This document shows, piece after piece, positions 1-7,882 of a stretch of 31,694 bases of DNA (its first letter is position 1; every line of letters begins with the position of its first letter). The translations under genes were made by a program, and so were the position numbers. Source of the stretch: Lachnospiraceae bacterium UBA3732 (GTDB lineage: Bacteria; Bacillota; Clostridia; Lachnospirales; Lachnospiraceae); the NCBI GenBank assembly GCA_002372545.1, contig DFHD01000075.1, positions 1-31,694 of the forward strand, read 5' to 3'. Under the pieces are notes generated by a model. It was not told the DNA's origin and searched no databases. It saw only the letters and a program-made list of their open reading frames with translations.

Positions 1-174
1 CATCTTCAGAAGACCTCTTCTGGAATGGAAATCATTGGGATGAGCCTTGAAATGCTCATTCAGATCATTGATCCTCGCTGTCAGGATAGCTACCTGAACC
101 TCCGGTGAACCGGTATCGCCCTCTGTAAGGCCATACTGCTTGATGATTTCTTCTTTTTGTTCCTTAGTTACCAT
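1..174 (-). CDS. rpsO: 30S ribosomal protein S15, 5' part (cut by window edge)
   Basis: The visible 58 residues begin MVTKEQKEEIIKQYG and carry the S15 signature GDTGSPEVQVAILTARI followed by HSRRGLLKM, which matches the N-terminal two thirds of S15 (normally about 88 residues). S15 is a primary 16S rRNA binder of the 30S platform. The ATG at 172-174 is preceded on the minus strand by AAGGAGAAAATAAC, a good ribosome binding site. The reading frame is open to position 1, so this is truncation by the window, not a broken gene. It has its own promoter and a structured leader just upstream, consistent with the autoregulation known for rpsO in several bacterial groups. Confidence 0.97.
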   Translation of the reverse strand, partial: MVTKEQKEEIIKQYGLTEGDTGSPEVQVAILTARINDLNEHFKAHPNDFHSRRGLLKM

Positions 175-201
175 GTTATTTTCTCCTTTTCTTTCATCTG
201 G

Positions 202-244
202 CAATTACCGCGAAGGGGTCGGAGTTTCCCCAACGAAGTGATTG
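202..244 (-). promoter_or_regulatory. Putative S15-binding leader hairpin of rpsO
   Basis: Between the promoter and the rpsO ribosome binding site the minus-strand transcript can fold into an interrupted hairpin. The outer arms are CAAT/ATTG, the middle pairs are partly mismatched, and the apical stem is GGGG/CCCC closing a 9-nt loop. The leader is only about 85 nt, and this structure fills the middle of it. S15 represses its own mRNA in several lineages by binding leader structures that mimic its rRNA site, and those leaders differ by lineage. The hairpin is seen in the sequence. Regulation by S15 is inference from gene identity and position. Confidence 0.5.
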
Positions 245-264
245 TCTCTTTTTTTGACGGTAAC

Positions 265-293
265 ATTGTAGCAGAACGGATTCTCCTTGTCAA
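265..293 (-). promoter_or_regulatory. Sigma-A promoter of rpsO
   Basis: On the minus strand TTGACA (288-293) and TACAAT (265-270) are separated by exactly 17 bp. This is a near-perfect housekeeping promoter. Transcription would start near 258, giving a leader of roughly 85 nt before the rpsO ATG. The -35 box lies less than 20 bp beyond the stop codon of the acyl-CoA synthetase gene, with no terminator between them, so read-through from upstream is also possible. Confidence 0.9.
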
Positions 294-311
294 GGCTAGC
301 CTGGATTAATT

Positions 312-1913
312 CTACTTCTTACGAAGGATCTTATGTGAGGTATTCTTTTCGAATTCCTCTTCTCTCAGCCGGACTTCGTTGATCTGCTTATAGATAGGTC
401 TGCCGTCGTTGATCTTATCGATAAGGGCCTTGAAGTATGCCTTATCGCTCTTCTTTTCCTCTGCCGGGAAGATTTCCGCTACGATCTGTTTATTCTCCTC
501 ATAGACCAGAACCTCTTCTACGCCGTCATCCAGAGAAATATCCCCCTCAAGCTCCTCGGGAGAAATATTCTCTCCGTTGGAAAGGATGATCAGATTCTTC
601 TTACGTCCGGTCAGTGTCAGGAAGCCATCCTTATCCATGAAACCGATGTCGCCGGTATGATACCAGCCGTCGGTCACCGCCTCAGCCGTAAGCTCAGGCT
701 CCTTATAGTATTCACGCATCACGAAGGGACCCTTTACCAGCACCTCTCCATCCTCAGCGATCTTAAACTCGGATCCGGGGATGCCGATACCCACTGTTCC
801 GTCCCGATGGTAGAAATTCCGGTTAACCGATATAACCGGAGAACACTCGGTCATGCCGTAGCCGTTCAGAATCTCAATTCCCCAGCTGCGGAACTCCTTC
901 ACATAGAAGGGCTCCAGCTTGGCGCCGCCGCAGATCACATACTGCAGGTTGCGGCCAAAGGGCGTAAGAACGGAATCAAAGAAACGGGAGCGCATATCAA
1001 TGCCGGTCTTCAAAAGACCGTTGCTGATCTTCATGGCCTTTTTCAGCTTCTCATCCGCCTTCTTTTTCTTGGCCTCCCGCCAGATCTGCTTATGGAAGGC
1101 TTCTACAAAAAGCGGCACAAGGAACATTGTCTGGGGCTTTTCATCCACAAGAGCCTTGGAAATCGTCCGGAGGCTCTTATTGATATAAGTTTCAAAGCCA
1201 TAATTGAATACCATCCAGATACCAACTATAAGACCGAAGGCATGATGGAAGGGCAGGACTGCAACGGTATTTCCTTCCAACTTGAAATTCCGGCAGGTTC
1301 TGTTCAGCTCCTCCCGGATATTATAGTTAGTCAGAACCGCTCCCTTGGCCACGCCGGTTGTGCCGGAGGTAAAGAGAATGCAGCATACGCTTTCCGGGTC
1401 GATCTCACAGTCCACAAATCTCCTGTCGCCGATGCGGATCCGCTCCGCTCCGGCCTTCACTGCCTCCTCAAAATCAGACATATACAGAACAGGAATGCTG
1501 CCCCCGAGGGGTTCGATCAGCGCCTTGGAGGAATCCGCGCAAAGGATCATTTCGCAGTCTGCCTTCCGGATATTCCGGACAGCCTCAGCCGGCTTCAGAT
1601 CCTTATCGATCGGCACAGCCGCATTGCCGCCGCTGACAACAGCGCCGAAGGCAAGGAGCCAGGGATAGGAATTCTCGCCGATCACGGCAATATGCTTTCC
1701 GCCCGTCATGCCGTTCATGTACAGCCATGTTCCCAGTCCGTTCACCTGATGGTAATACTCCAGAAAGGAAACGCTCACCTTCTCCCCGTTCTCGTCAGGA
1801 TAGGAAAAGCAGATCGCATCCGGTTTTGTATACGCCCTTTCGCGGATCATCTGCTTCATGTTTTCGATATCCGGAAGCGTATACCATGCATAATTCCTGC
1901 TCTTATTCTTCAT
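312..1913 (-). CDS. AMP-forming acyl-CoA synthetase (long-chain fatty acid CoA ligase family)
   Basis: ANL-superfamily adenylating enzyme that activates a carboxylic acid, probably a fatty acid, with ATP and CoA. The ATP-binding motif LFTSGTTGVAKG lies near residue 180. It is followed by NGYGMTECSP (motif A5) and the hinge region GWYHTGDIGFMDKDGFLTLTGRKK, which contains the ATP-ribose aspartate and the hinge. No carrier-protein domain is fused, and the length of 533 residues is usual for a stand-alone ligase. The start at 1913 is preferred because GGAGAG lies 4-6 nt upstream. An ATG 12 nt further up (1925) sits directly on GGGGAGA with no spacing. The gene follows parE by about 100 bp on the same strand and could be read from the parC promoter. 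The substrate is not determined by sequence. Confidence 0.88.
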   Translation of the reverse strand: MKNKSRNYAWYTLPDIENMKQMIRERAYTKPDAICFSYPDENGEKVSVSFLEYYHQVNGLGTWLYMNGMTGGKHIAVIGENSYPWLLAFGAVVSGGNAAVPIDKDLKPAEAVRNIRKADCEMILCADSSKALIEPLGGSIPVLYMSDFEEAVKAGAERIRIGDRRFVDCEIDPESVCCILFTSGTTGVAKGAVLTNYNIREELNRTCRNFKLEGNTVAVLPFHHAFGLIVGIWMVFNYGFETYINKSLRTISKALVDEKPQTMFLVPLFVEAFHKQIWREAKKKKADEKLKKAMKISNGLLKTGIDMRSRFFDSVLTPFGRNLQYVICGGAKLEPFYVKEFRSWGIEILNGYGMTECSPVISVNRNFYHRDGTVGIGIPGSEFKIAEDGEVLVKGPFVMREYYKEPELTAEAVTDGWYHTGDIGFMDKDGFLTLTGRKKNLIILSNGENISPEELEGDISLDDGVEEVLVYEENKQIVAEIFPAEEKKSDKAYFKALIDKINDGRPIYKQINEVRLREEEFEKNTSHKILRKK

Positions 1914-1928
1914 GTTTCTCTCCATTCT

Positions 1929-1976
1929 CCCCGGATGGCGGGGTACTGTATCTTTCGCTTACATCAATCTGTAAGC
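1929..1976 (-). other. Two small hairpins between parE and the acyl-CoA synthetase gene
   Basis: The intergenic stretch contains a perfect 7-bp stem, GCTTACA/TGTAAGC (1957-1976, 6-nt loop), and a 5-bp stem, CCCCG/CGGGG (1929-1943). The second overlaps the beginning of the purine-rich ribosome binding region of the downstream gene. Neither is followed by a T run, so they are not intrinsic terminators. They could modulate read-through or RNA processing, but this is not established. Confidence 0.35.
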
Positions 1977-2016
1977 CATTCAAAATATCTGCTTTTCACC
2001 GCACTGCATACGGAAT

Positions 2017-3927
2017 CTATGCATCAATTACCGCATCCTGTCCGTTTTCTTCGATAAACTGACGCCTGGGCGCAACCTCCGTTCCCATAAGGGTATTGGT
2101 TATGAGATTTGCACCGGCCACATCGGAAATGGAAACCTGCTTCAGCACCCGGTTTTCCGGATCCATGGTCGTCTCAAAGAGCTGGCTTGCATCCATCTCA
2201 CCAAGACCCTTGTAGCGCTGGATGGTAAATTTAGCCTTCTGCGTTTTCCGGTACTTCTCCAGCTCGTCATCCGAATAGAGGTACTTCGCCTTTTTGCCCT
2301 CTCCCACCCGGTAAAGCGGCGGAATGGCAATATAGATATGCCCTTCGTTAATAAGTTCCGGATAAAACCGGTAAAAGAAGGTAAGCAGCAGCGTTGCGAT
2401 ATGCGCACCGTCCACGTCCGCATCCGTCATGATGATGATCTTCCCATAATTCAGCCGGGAGATATCAAAATCATTGCCGAAGCCATGGGAGAAGCCGCAG
2501 CCGAAGGCGTTGATCATGGCCTTGATCTCCGCATTTTCCAGCACCTTCGCCACCGGAACCTTTTCCACATTCAGAATCTTGCCCCGAAGCGGGAGGATGG
2601 CCTGGTACTTCCGGTTTCTCGCCGTCTTGGCGCTGCCCCCGGCGGAATCACCCTCGACGATAAAGATCTCGCACTTATCCGCATCATTGGATTCCTGACG
2701 GACCAGCTTTCCGTTTCCTTCAAAAGAGAACCGGCTGAGGTTCACCTTGTTCTTATTCTTCGCCTTTTCCTTTGCGGTTTCCACAGCCTTATCGGCAATA
2801 TCCTTCAGCACCTCATAGTTCCGGTCAAAGTAGACCGTCAGCTGCTCCCGGAGGATCTGGTCCACCGCCGTGGAAACGTCAGTATTGGAAAGCTTGGTTT
2901 TGGTCTGTCCCTCGAACTGCGGATCCGGGTGCCGTACAGAAATAATGGCCTGCATTCCCTGACGGATATCCGCGCCGGAAAGGTTGGCATCCTTCTCCTT
3001 CAGGATTCCGAGCTCCTTACGGGCATAGCCGTTGATGATCTTGGCAAATCCGCTCTTAAACGACGTAACATGGGTTCCGCCGTCGGGGTTCGTAATATTA
3101 TTGGTAAAGCCGATCACATTTTCGTCCCCGTCCTCTGTCATGACGAAAACGATATCCGCTCCAATCCCGCCCTTTTCCCCGTGGATCTCCACAATGGGCG
3201 AGCTTTTCGTCAGTCCCTCGGATATATCTTCCACAAAAGCCGTAAGTCCGCCGGGCTGATGGAACACCTCCTCAGGATAGCCATCCCTTTTATTCTCGAA
3301 GATGATGGTAAGCTCCGGATTCAGATACGCTGTCTCCTTTAATCTCTGCCGGATGGCGCTGGATTTGAACTTTGTCACCTCAAAAATGGTGTCGTCCGGG
3401 TATATGGTTACAGTCGTTCCGCTCTTATGCCTGCAGGGCTCCTTGGGCAAGAGGCCGTCTACCAGCCTTGTGGTGGGAATTCCCTTTGCATAGGAATCCA
3501 TATAGACAAAATTATCCCGGTAGATCTCCACCAGCATCTTTTTGGAAAGCGCGTTCACAACAGCCGAACCAACGCCGTGAAGGCCGCCGCTGATCTTATA
3601 GGCCTGATTATTGAACTTTCCGCCGGAGTGGAGAATGGTAAATACCACCCGCTCCGCTGTGATCTTCTCTGTGGGATGCATATCCACGGGGATTCCGCGG
3701 CCGTCATCGGAAACGGTCGCGCTTCCGTCGGGATTCAGCGTCACCCGGATATTCTTGCAGAACCCAGCCAGATGCTCATCCACCGCATTATCGATCAGCT
3801 CCTGTACAAGATGATTGAGACCCGTTCTGCCTGTATTTCCGATATACATACCCGGCCTCGTCCGGACCGGTTCAAGTCCCTTCAGGACTTTTATGGATTC
3901 GGATGTATAACTGTCTTTTCCTGCCAT
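2017..3927 (-). CDS. parE: DNA topoisomerase IV subunit B (GyrB/ParE family ATPase)
   Basis: ATP-driven subunit of a type IIA topoisomerase that relaxes and decatenates DNA with the A subunit encoded immediately upstream. The 636-residue protein has the GHKL ATPase motifs ELIDNAVDEHLAG, DDGRGIPVD and GGLHGVGSAVVNALS in the N-terminal part. Later come the TOPRIM motifs EGDSAGGSAK and MTDADVDGAHI, then RYKGLGEMDASQLFETTMDP at the C-terminal end. The start MAGKDSYTSESIKVLKG follows GGAGGAGGAAGCATAGT. An in-frame extension to 4029 lies inside parC and does not resemble the family. The start codon is 1 nt after the parC stop, so the two are translationally coupled. ParE rather than GyrB is inferred from pairing with a short A subunit. 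A separate gyrAB pair should exist elsewhere. Confidence 0.9.
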   Translation of the reverse strand: MAGKDSYTSESIKVLKGLEPVRTRPGMYIGNTGRTGLNHLVQELIDNAVDEHLAGFCKNIRVTLNPDGSATVSDDGRGIPVDMHPTEKITAERVVFTILHSGGKFNNQAYKISGGLHGVGSAVVNALSKKMLVEIYRDNFVYMDSYAKGIPTTRLVDGLLPKEPCRHKSGTTVTIYPDDTIFEVTKFKSSAIRQRLKETAYLNPELTIIFENKRDGYPEEVFHQPGGLTAFVEDISEGLTKSSPIVEIHGEKGGIGADIVFVMTEDGDENVIGFTNNITNPDGGTHVTSFKSGFAKIINGYARKELGILKEKDANLSGADIRQGMQAIISVRHPDPQFEGQTKTKLSNTDVSTAVDQILREQLTVYFDRNYEVLKDIADKAVETAKEKAKNKNKVNLSRFSFEGNGKLVRQESNDADKCEIFIVEGDSAGGSAKTARNRKYQAILPLRGKILNVEKVPVAKVLENAEIKAMINAFGCGFSHGFGNDFDISRLNYGKIIIMTDADVDGAHIATLLLTFFYRFYPELINEGHIYIAIPPLYRVGEGKKAKYLYSDDELEKYRKTQKAKFTIQRYKGLGEMDASQLFETTMDPENRVLKQVSISDVAGANLITNTLMGTEVAPRRQFIEENGQDAVIDA

Positions 3928-3928
3928 A

Positions 3929-6157
3929 CTATGCTTCCTCCTCCGGGAATTCCAGCTTGATCCGGCTGCCGCGGCCGCCGCGGATTCCGGTATTGATATC
4001 CGAATAAGCCACGCCGCCGATGACTGCATCCCGTTCGCCTGTTTCGATCAGCCGGATCTTATCTCCCTTCTTCAGCGAGATCAGCGTCACGCCGCCGGCT
4101 CCCTTGCCCTGCTCGGGAATGTCCGCCGTCCTGATCTTCAGCACATTGCCCGCCCCGGAAACGATCACCAGATATGCCGCGGCCGGTTTTGCGAAGATCA
4201 GCGGCTTCTTGCTGGCCTGGGACGTCTTTCTCGTTGTGGTAAAGGCGCTTCCGTCCACACGTTTCCCCTTACCATCCTCAGCCACAACAATAATCTGCGC
4301 CTCCGACAGCTGCTTTTCCGTAACAATGGAAAGAACATCTGCCGTTTCCTTCATCTGGCAGAATTCAAAAATCTGAATACCCTTGTCGGAAAGCCTGAAC
4401 TTTTTATCCTTCTTTGTCTGCTTTTTGATCAGCTCGGCTACCTTCATGGTATGCATCTGTCCATCGGAATCAAATACCGCAAGGCGGTCCAGATTCGTAC
4501 ATTCCACAGATAGTTTGAAGGCAATATCCTTATTCTTCTCAAAAATCGTCTTCGGCACAGCCTTCAGATAGAAGAACCGGTCAAGGAGAACCACATAGTC
4601 CACCTCTTCCTCGACTTCCTTCTTTACTTCCACTTCGCCAAGATCCATGATCTGCGTTTTTCTCGGAATGGCATACCGCTTTTTTACATCCTCGATATCC
4701 GCGATCATCTGCTTTTTCATCTCTTTGGCCGAGGAAAGAAGCTTTGTATATTTTTTCAGCAGCTTCTCTGTCTCATCCAGCTCCTTTTTCAGCTGATCGA
4801 TCTCCAGGCCGATCAGCTTCTGGAGACGCATGGAAAGAATGGCGTCTGTCTGCTTCTCCGTAAACCGGAGCTCCTTTGCATCTGCCTCTGAGCCCTTATA
4901 CCGGAACTTGATATTATCTGTCTTACCAAACATCAGACAGTCCTTGGCGTCCCGGGTATTCTTCGCTCCACGGAGGATCTCGATAATGAGGTCGATCACA
5001 TCCACCGCCTGCAGAAGGCCGGTCTTAATCTCTCTCTGCTCCTCCTGCTCAGCCAGAAGCGCGGTATATTTTGCATGATATACCTCTTCTTTATATTCGG
5101 TGTAGGTCTCCAGGATACGTTTCAGCCCCATGACCTCGGGCTTTTTATTGTAAATGCAGTTGATATTTACGCCGTAGGTATCCTCAAGTCCGGCCTTTTT
5201 GTAAAGAATATTCAGGATATTTTCGATCTCCTCATCCGTAGTTCCCTTCTTTACATCGATGCAGAGACACTCGCCGTCCTTATCCCCGCGGTCTGCTATA
5301 TCCACCACCTGTGCAAGCTTGCCTGTTCTGGCCAGCTCGGCCACCGTATTCAGGAATTTCTCCGTAGAACCGATCATGGTAAAGGGAATCTCGGTAATGC
5401 AGATCGATTTTCTACCTCTTCCGGCATCCCGGATCTCCACCTTGCCTCTCACCTTCAGCTTACCGAGTCCCGTGCGGTAGATTTCCAGAAGGTTGTCCTT
5501 TGTGGTATTGATGATGCCGCCGGTAGCAAAATCCGGTCCCTGGATGATCTCGCACAGATCCTCCGTCGTAATGGACGGATCCCGGAGATAAGCAATCTCC
5601 GCGTCGCACACCTCACCGAAGTTATGCGTGGGGATATTGGTAGCCATACCTACGGCAATTCCCGCCGAGCCGCCGGTCAGGATATTGGGGATCAGGAACG
5701 GAATATGCACCGGTTCCTTTTCCGTTCCGTCAAAGTTCGGTACAAATTCGCAGTATTTCAGATCCTTCATGCCTTCTTCGGCATATCTGGAGATCCTGGC
5801 CTCAGTATAACGCATGGCCGCTGCCCCCGAACCGGATACATCACCGAAATTTCCGTGGGGATCCACAAGGGGGATCGGCAGCTTCCAGCTCTGGGCCAGA
5901 TTAACCAGGCCCTCATAGATGGAGGCGTCGCCGTGGGGATGATATTTACCCATGGCATCACCGACGATACGGGCGCATTTTCTGTGGGGCGCATCCGGCT
6001 TTGTCAGGGAGGAAAGGGTATAGAGGATTCTTCTCTGTACCGGTTTCAGGCCATCCTTTACGTCCGGAAGGGCACGCTCAGTAATAACAGACATGGCGTA
6101 ATCCACATAGGACTGGCCCATCTCCTCCTCGTAATCAACACTTTTGATCTTTTCCAT
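3929..6157 (-). CDS. parC: DNA topoisomerase IV subunit A (ParC/GyrA family)
   Basis: DNA-cleaving subunit of the type IIA enzyme formed with the adjacent B subunit. The winged-helix catalytic region begins YVDYAMSVITERALPDVKDG and contains the active-site tyrosine Y117 in AAAMRYTEAR. A coiled-coil tower follows, then a C-terminal beta-pinwheel region. Its 742 residues suit ParC better than GyrA, which usually exceeds 800. There is no canonical GyrA box in the first blade, although GIRGGRGSRI occurs at the extreme C-terminus. In the quinolone-determining helix KYHPHGDASIYE, residue A78 occupies the position of the usual serine, while E82 is kept. The ATG has an AAAGGAAACGATA ribosome binding site and its own promoter about 90 bp upstream. 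Confidence 0.9.
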   Translation of the reverse strand: MEKIKSVDYEEEMGQSYVDYAMSVITERALPDVKDGLKPVQRRILYTLSSLTKPDAPHRKCARIVGDAMGKYHPHGDASIYEGLVNLAQSWKLPIPLVDPHGNFGDVSGSGAAAMRYTEARISRYAEEGMKDLKYCEFVPNFDGTEKEPVHIPFLIPNILTGGSAGIAVGMATNIPTHNFGEVCDAEIAYLRDPSITTEDLCEIIQGPDFATGGIINTTKDNLLEIYRTGLGKLKVRGKVEIRDAGRGRKSICITEIPFTMIGSTEKFLNTVAELARTGKLAQVVDIADRGDKDGECLCIDVKKGTTDEEIENILNILYKKAGLEDTYGVNINCIYNKKPEVMGLKRILETYTEYKEEVYHAKYTALLAEQEEQREIKTGLLQAVDVIDLIIEILRGAKNTRDAKDCLMFGKTDNIKFRYKGSEADAKELRFTEKQTDAILSMRLQKLIGLEIDQLKKELDETEKLLKKYTKLLSSAKEMKKQMIADIEDVKKRYAIPRKTQIMDLGEVEVKKEVEEEVDYVVLLDRFFYLKAVPKTIFEKNKDIAFKLSVECTNLDRLAVFDSDGQMHTMKVAELIKKQTKKDKKFRLSDKGIQIFEFCQMKETADVLSIVTEKQLSEAQIIVVAEDGKGKRVDGSAFTTTRKTSQASKKPLIFAKPAAAYLVIVSGAGNVLKIRTADIPEQGKGAGGVTLISLKKGDKIRLIETGERDAVIGGVAYSDINTGIRGGRGSRIKLEFPEEEA

Positions 6158-6246
6158 TATCGTTTCCTTTTATGTGATGGTATTCCGGCCTTGAAGCTTC
6201 TCTGCCGGATCATTATTTTTCGTTCTGAAAAAAACTCACAATGTAC

Positions 6247-6276
6247 ATTAAAACCTATTTGAAGGCTTCCTGTCAA
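6247..6276 (-). promoter_or_regulatory. Probable promoter of the parC-parE operon
   Basis: On the minus strand TTGACA (6271-6276) is followed after 18 bp by TTTAAT (6247-6252). The leader of about 80 nt contains a CCGGC/GCCGG inverted repeat around 6187-6211. The rest of the 228-bp gap between parC and the carboxypeptidase gene is AT-rich and holds no credible gene. Confidence 0.7.
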
Positions 6277-6385
6277 TACAAAAATACTAAATCCTGTACG
6301 CCGGATATGGATATTTACTATATGTGGTATGTAAAACTACATATCATGACGCTCTCATCCATACCTCCTCGCTTTCAGGTTTCTA

Positions 6386-7696
6386 TCATGTAAAATTCCT
6401 ATAAAGAGCGATATGGTCATACACGCTTCGCCAGGTGGAATCACAGTTCACCGTGATGCAGATATACCGCCTTCCATCCTCTGTTTCCAGCCAGCTGGCC
6501 GCATTAAAGCCGATCTGGGGGGAGTAGCCGGTCTTAGCGCCTTTCACCTCAGCGCCCGGGACTTCATCCTCCACCCGGCACATAAATGCGTTGGCGATCT
6601 GGATTCCGTCCGGCACCATATCATCCGGCGGAACCGTATAATAGAGCTGGGCGAGAGCATCCATCACAAAGGGATTTTGCATCGCCGCTCCCATGATGAT
6701 GGCCATGTCCTTCACTGTGCAATACTGGGTTTCCTCGTGGATGCCGACACAGTTGGTCACATGAGCCGTGTCTGCGATCCCAAGCTCCTCCAGCTTCAGG
6801 TTCATTCTTCTGACAAATTCCTTTGGCGAGCCGCAGCAATAATCCGCAAGGCTGAGGCAGGCATCCGCCCCGGAACAGACAATGGTCCCGTAAAAGAGGT
6901 CCCGGACAGTGACCGTTTCATCCCGGAGAAAACCCACGCAGCTGCACTGGTTAGCATAGGCATAGTCGATCAGGTCGCCCCGTATCACATAAGTATCTTC
7001 CCAGTCATGAATATAGTCTGCCGCCACAAGCACCGTCAGGATCTTGATCATGGACGCCGGATAGATCCTTTCATCCGCCCCGCGTTCCACAACGATCTCG
7101 CCCGTATCCGCATCCACCATGATGAGATTGGTGCTGTAGACCGTTTTATAGTTAAAATAATCCTCATCCTCGCCGACGGGATGGCTGGGAGCTTTTTTCG
7201 GTTCGAGCGGAAGGGGATTGTAGATCGTGATCACAGGGATCTCCTCCTCGGGCGGCAGCTCTCCCTTCGCCTCAAGCTCTGCAAGCTCCTCCTTCTGTTT
7301 GGCCTCTGCCTCCTTCATAACGGATTCCGGATCCCGGAGTATGGTCGTATCCTTTGTCTTTTCCGGCTTCAAAATGGAATATGTCCAGGGCTTGGCCAGT
7401 GGATAGGCGAGCTCCGCCGTAAATACCTCCGGATCCTTTTCCTGCCGGGCTGCATCAGAGCCTGTGGCTGTATCTCCGCGGGCAGCATTCCCGGAGGTAG
7501 CCGTTTCCTTCTTTTTGCCGCTTTCCTCCGTCCCCTGACCGGTTTCGCCTGAAATGGAAACGATTTCCTGAACCTCAGAGCTATTTTCTCTGCTGTTTTT
7601 TTCCTGTTTACGATAATCCCAATATACAAAAAACAGTACACCGGCAGCGATCAGCAGCATAAGCCACATCACCGCCAATATGATCTTCTTTTTCAT
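6386..7696 (-). CDS. Membrane-anchored D-alanyl-D-alanine carboxypeptidase (peptidase S11 family)
   Basis: Penicillin-binding-protein-type enzyme that trims the terminal D-Ala from peptidoglycan stem peptides outside the membrane. Residues 1-30 form a signal anchor (MKKKIILAVMWLMLLIAAGV). Residues 31-180 are a polar, Ser/Glu/Thr-rich linker. The catalytic domain has S215-M-I-K218 (SxxK), S275-G-A277 and K388-T-G390. The second motif has Ala where SGN is usual, so the third residue of the SxN triad differs. The start at 7696 is supported by the hydrophobic anchor and by a promoter whose predicted start point (about 7765) rules out the longer frame beginning at 7786. The ribosome binding site (GGGGG) is mediocre. 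Confidence 0.87.
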   Translation of the reverse strand: MKKKIILAVMWLMLLIAAGVLFFVYWDYRKQEKNSRENSSEVQEIVSISGETGQGTEESGKKKETATSGNAARGDTATGSDAARQEKDPEVFTAELAYPLAKPWTYSILKPEKTKDTTILRDPESVMKEAEAKQKEELAELEAKGELPPEEEIPVITIYNPLPLEPKKAPSHPVGEDEDYFNYKTVYSTNLIMVDADTGEIVVERGADERIYPASMIKILTVLVAADYIHDWEDTYVIRGDLIDYAYANQCSCVGFLRDETVTVRDLFYGTIVCSGADACLSLADYCCGSPKEFVRRMNLKLEELGIADTAHVTNCVGIHEETQYCTVKDMAIIMGAAMQNPFVMDALAQLYYTVPPDDMVPDGIQIANAFMCRVEDEVPGAEVKGAKTGYSPQIGFNAASWLETEDGRRYICITVNCDSTWRSVYDHIALYRNFT

Positions 7697-7771
7697 CGCG
7701 CCCCCGCAGTACATTGATTCTTCAATATATAGTGCCGGCTTATCCATATTTCCACAAAATAAACCATTATA

Positions 7772-7800
7772 ATTATAACTTCTCATTCTGCTTTTGTCTA
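7772..7800 (-). promoter_or_regulatory. Promoter of the carboxypeptidase gene
   Basis: On the minus strand TAGACA (7795-7800), a 17-bp spacer and a perfect TATAAT (7772-7777). It lies directly downstream of the terminator of the preceding cluster, so the carboxypeptidase is an independent unit. The predicted leader is about 70 nt. Confidence 0.8.
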
Positions 7801-7802
7801 TG

Positions 7803-7835
7803 AAAAAAAACCGGAGATCAAATTACGATCTCCGG
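7803..7835 (-). terminator. Intrinsic terminator after the 1368-aa protease gene
   Basis: The minus-strand RNA forms a perfect 9-bp stem, CCGGAGATC/GATCTCCGG, with a 7-nt loop, followed by eight T residues (7803-7810). It closes the unit of the gene ending at 7883. It is the only strong intrinsic terminator seen in the cluster. Confidence 0.95.
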
Positions 7836-7882
7836 CCTGTCATTCACAGACAAAGTAATGTTTTTCCATACGATACCAATGC

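Noticed and set aside
657..2057. Long open frame of 466 codons on the plus strand opposite the acyl-CoA synthetase
   Set aside because: It is fully antisense to a clear enzyme gene, is rich in His/Leu/Ile from reverse-complement codon bias, and has no family resemblance or ribosome binding site.
5075..6262. Open frame of 395 codons opposite parC
   Set aside because: Antisense to a conserved topoisomerase gene with no recognisable motif. The composition is that of a reading-frame shadow.
6300..6375. Tiny open frames after GAGGAGGT downstream of the carboxypeptidase gene
   Set aside because: They have at most 14 codons, no conserved feature and lie in a spacer. Chance is likely.
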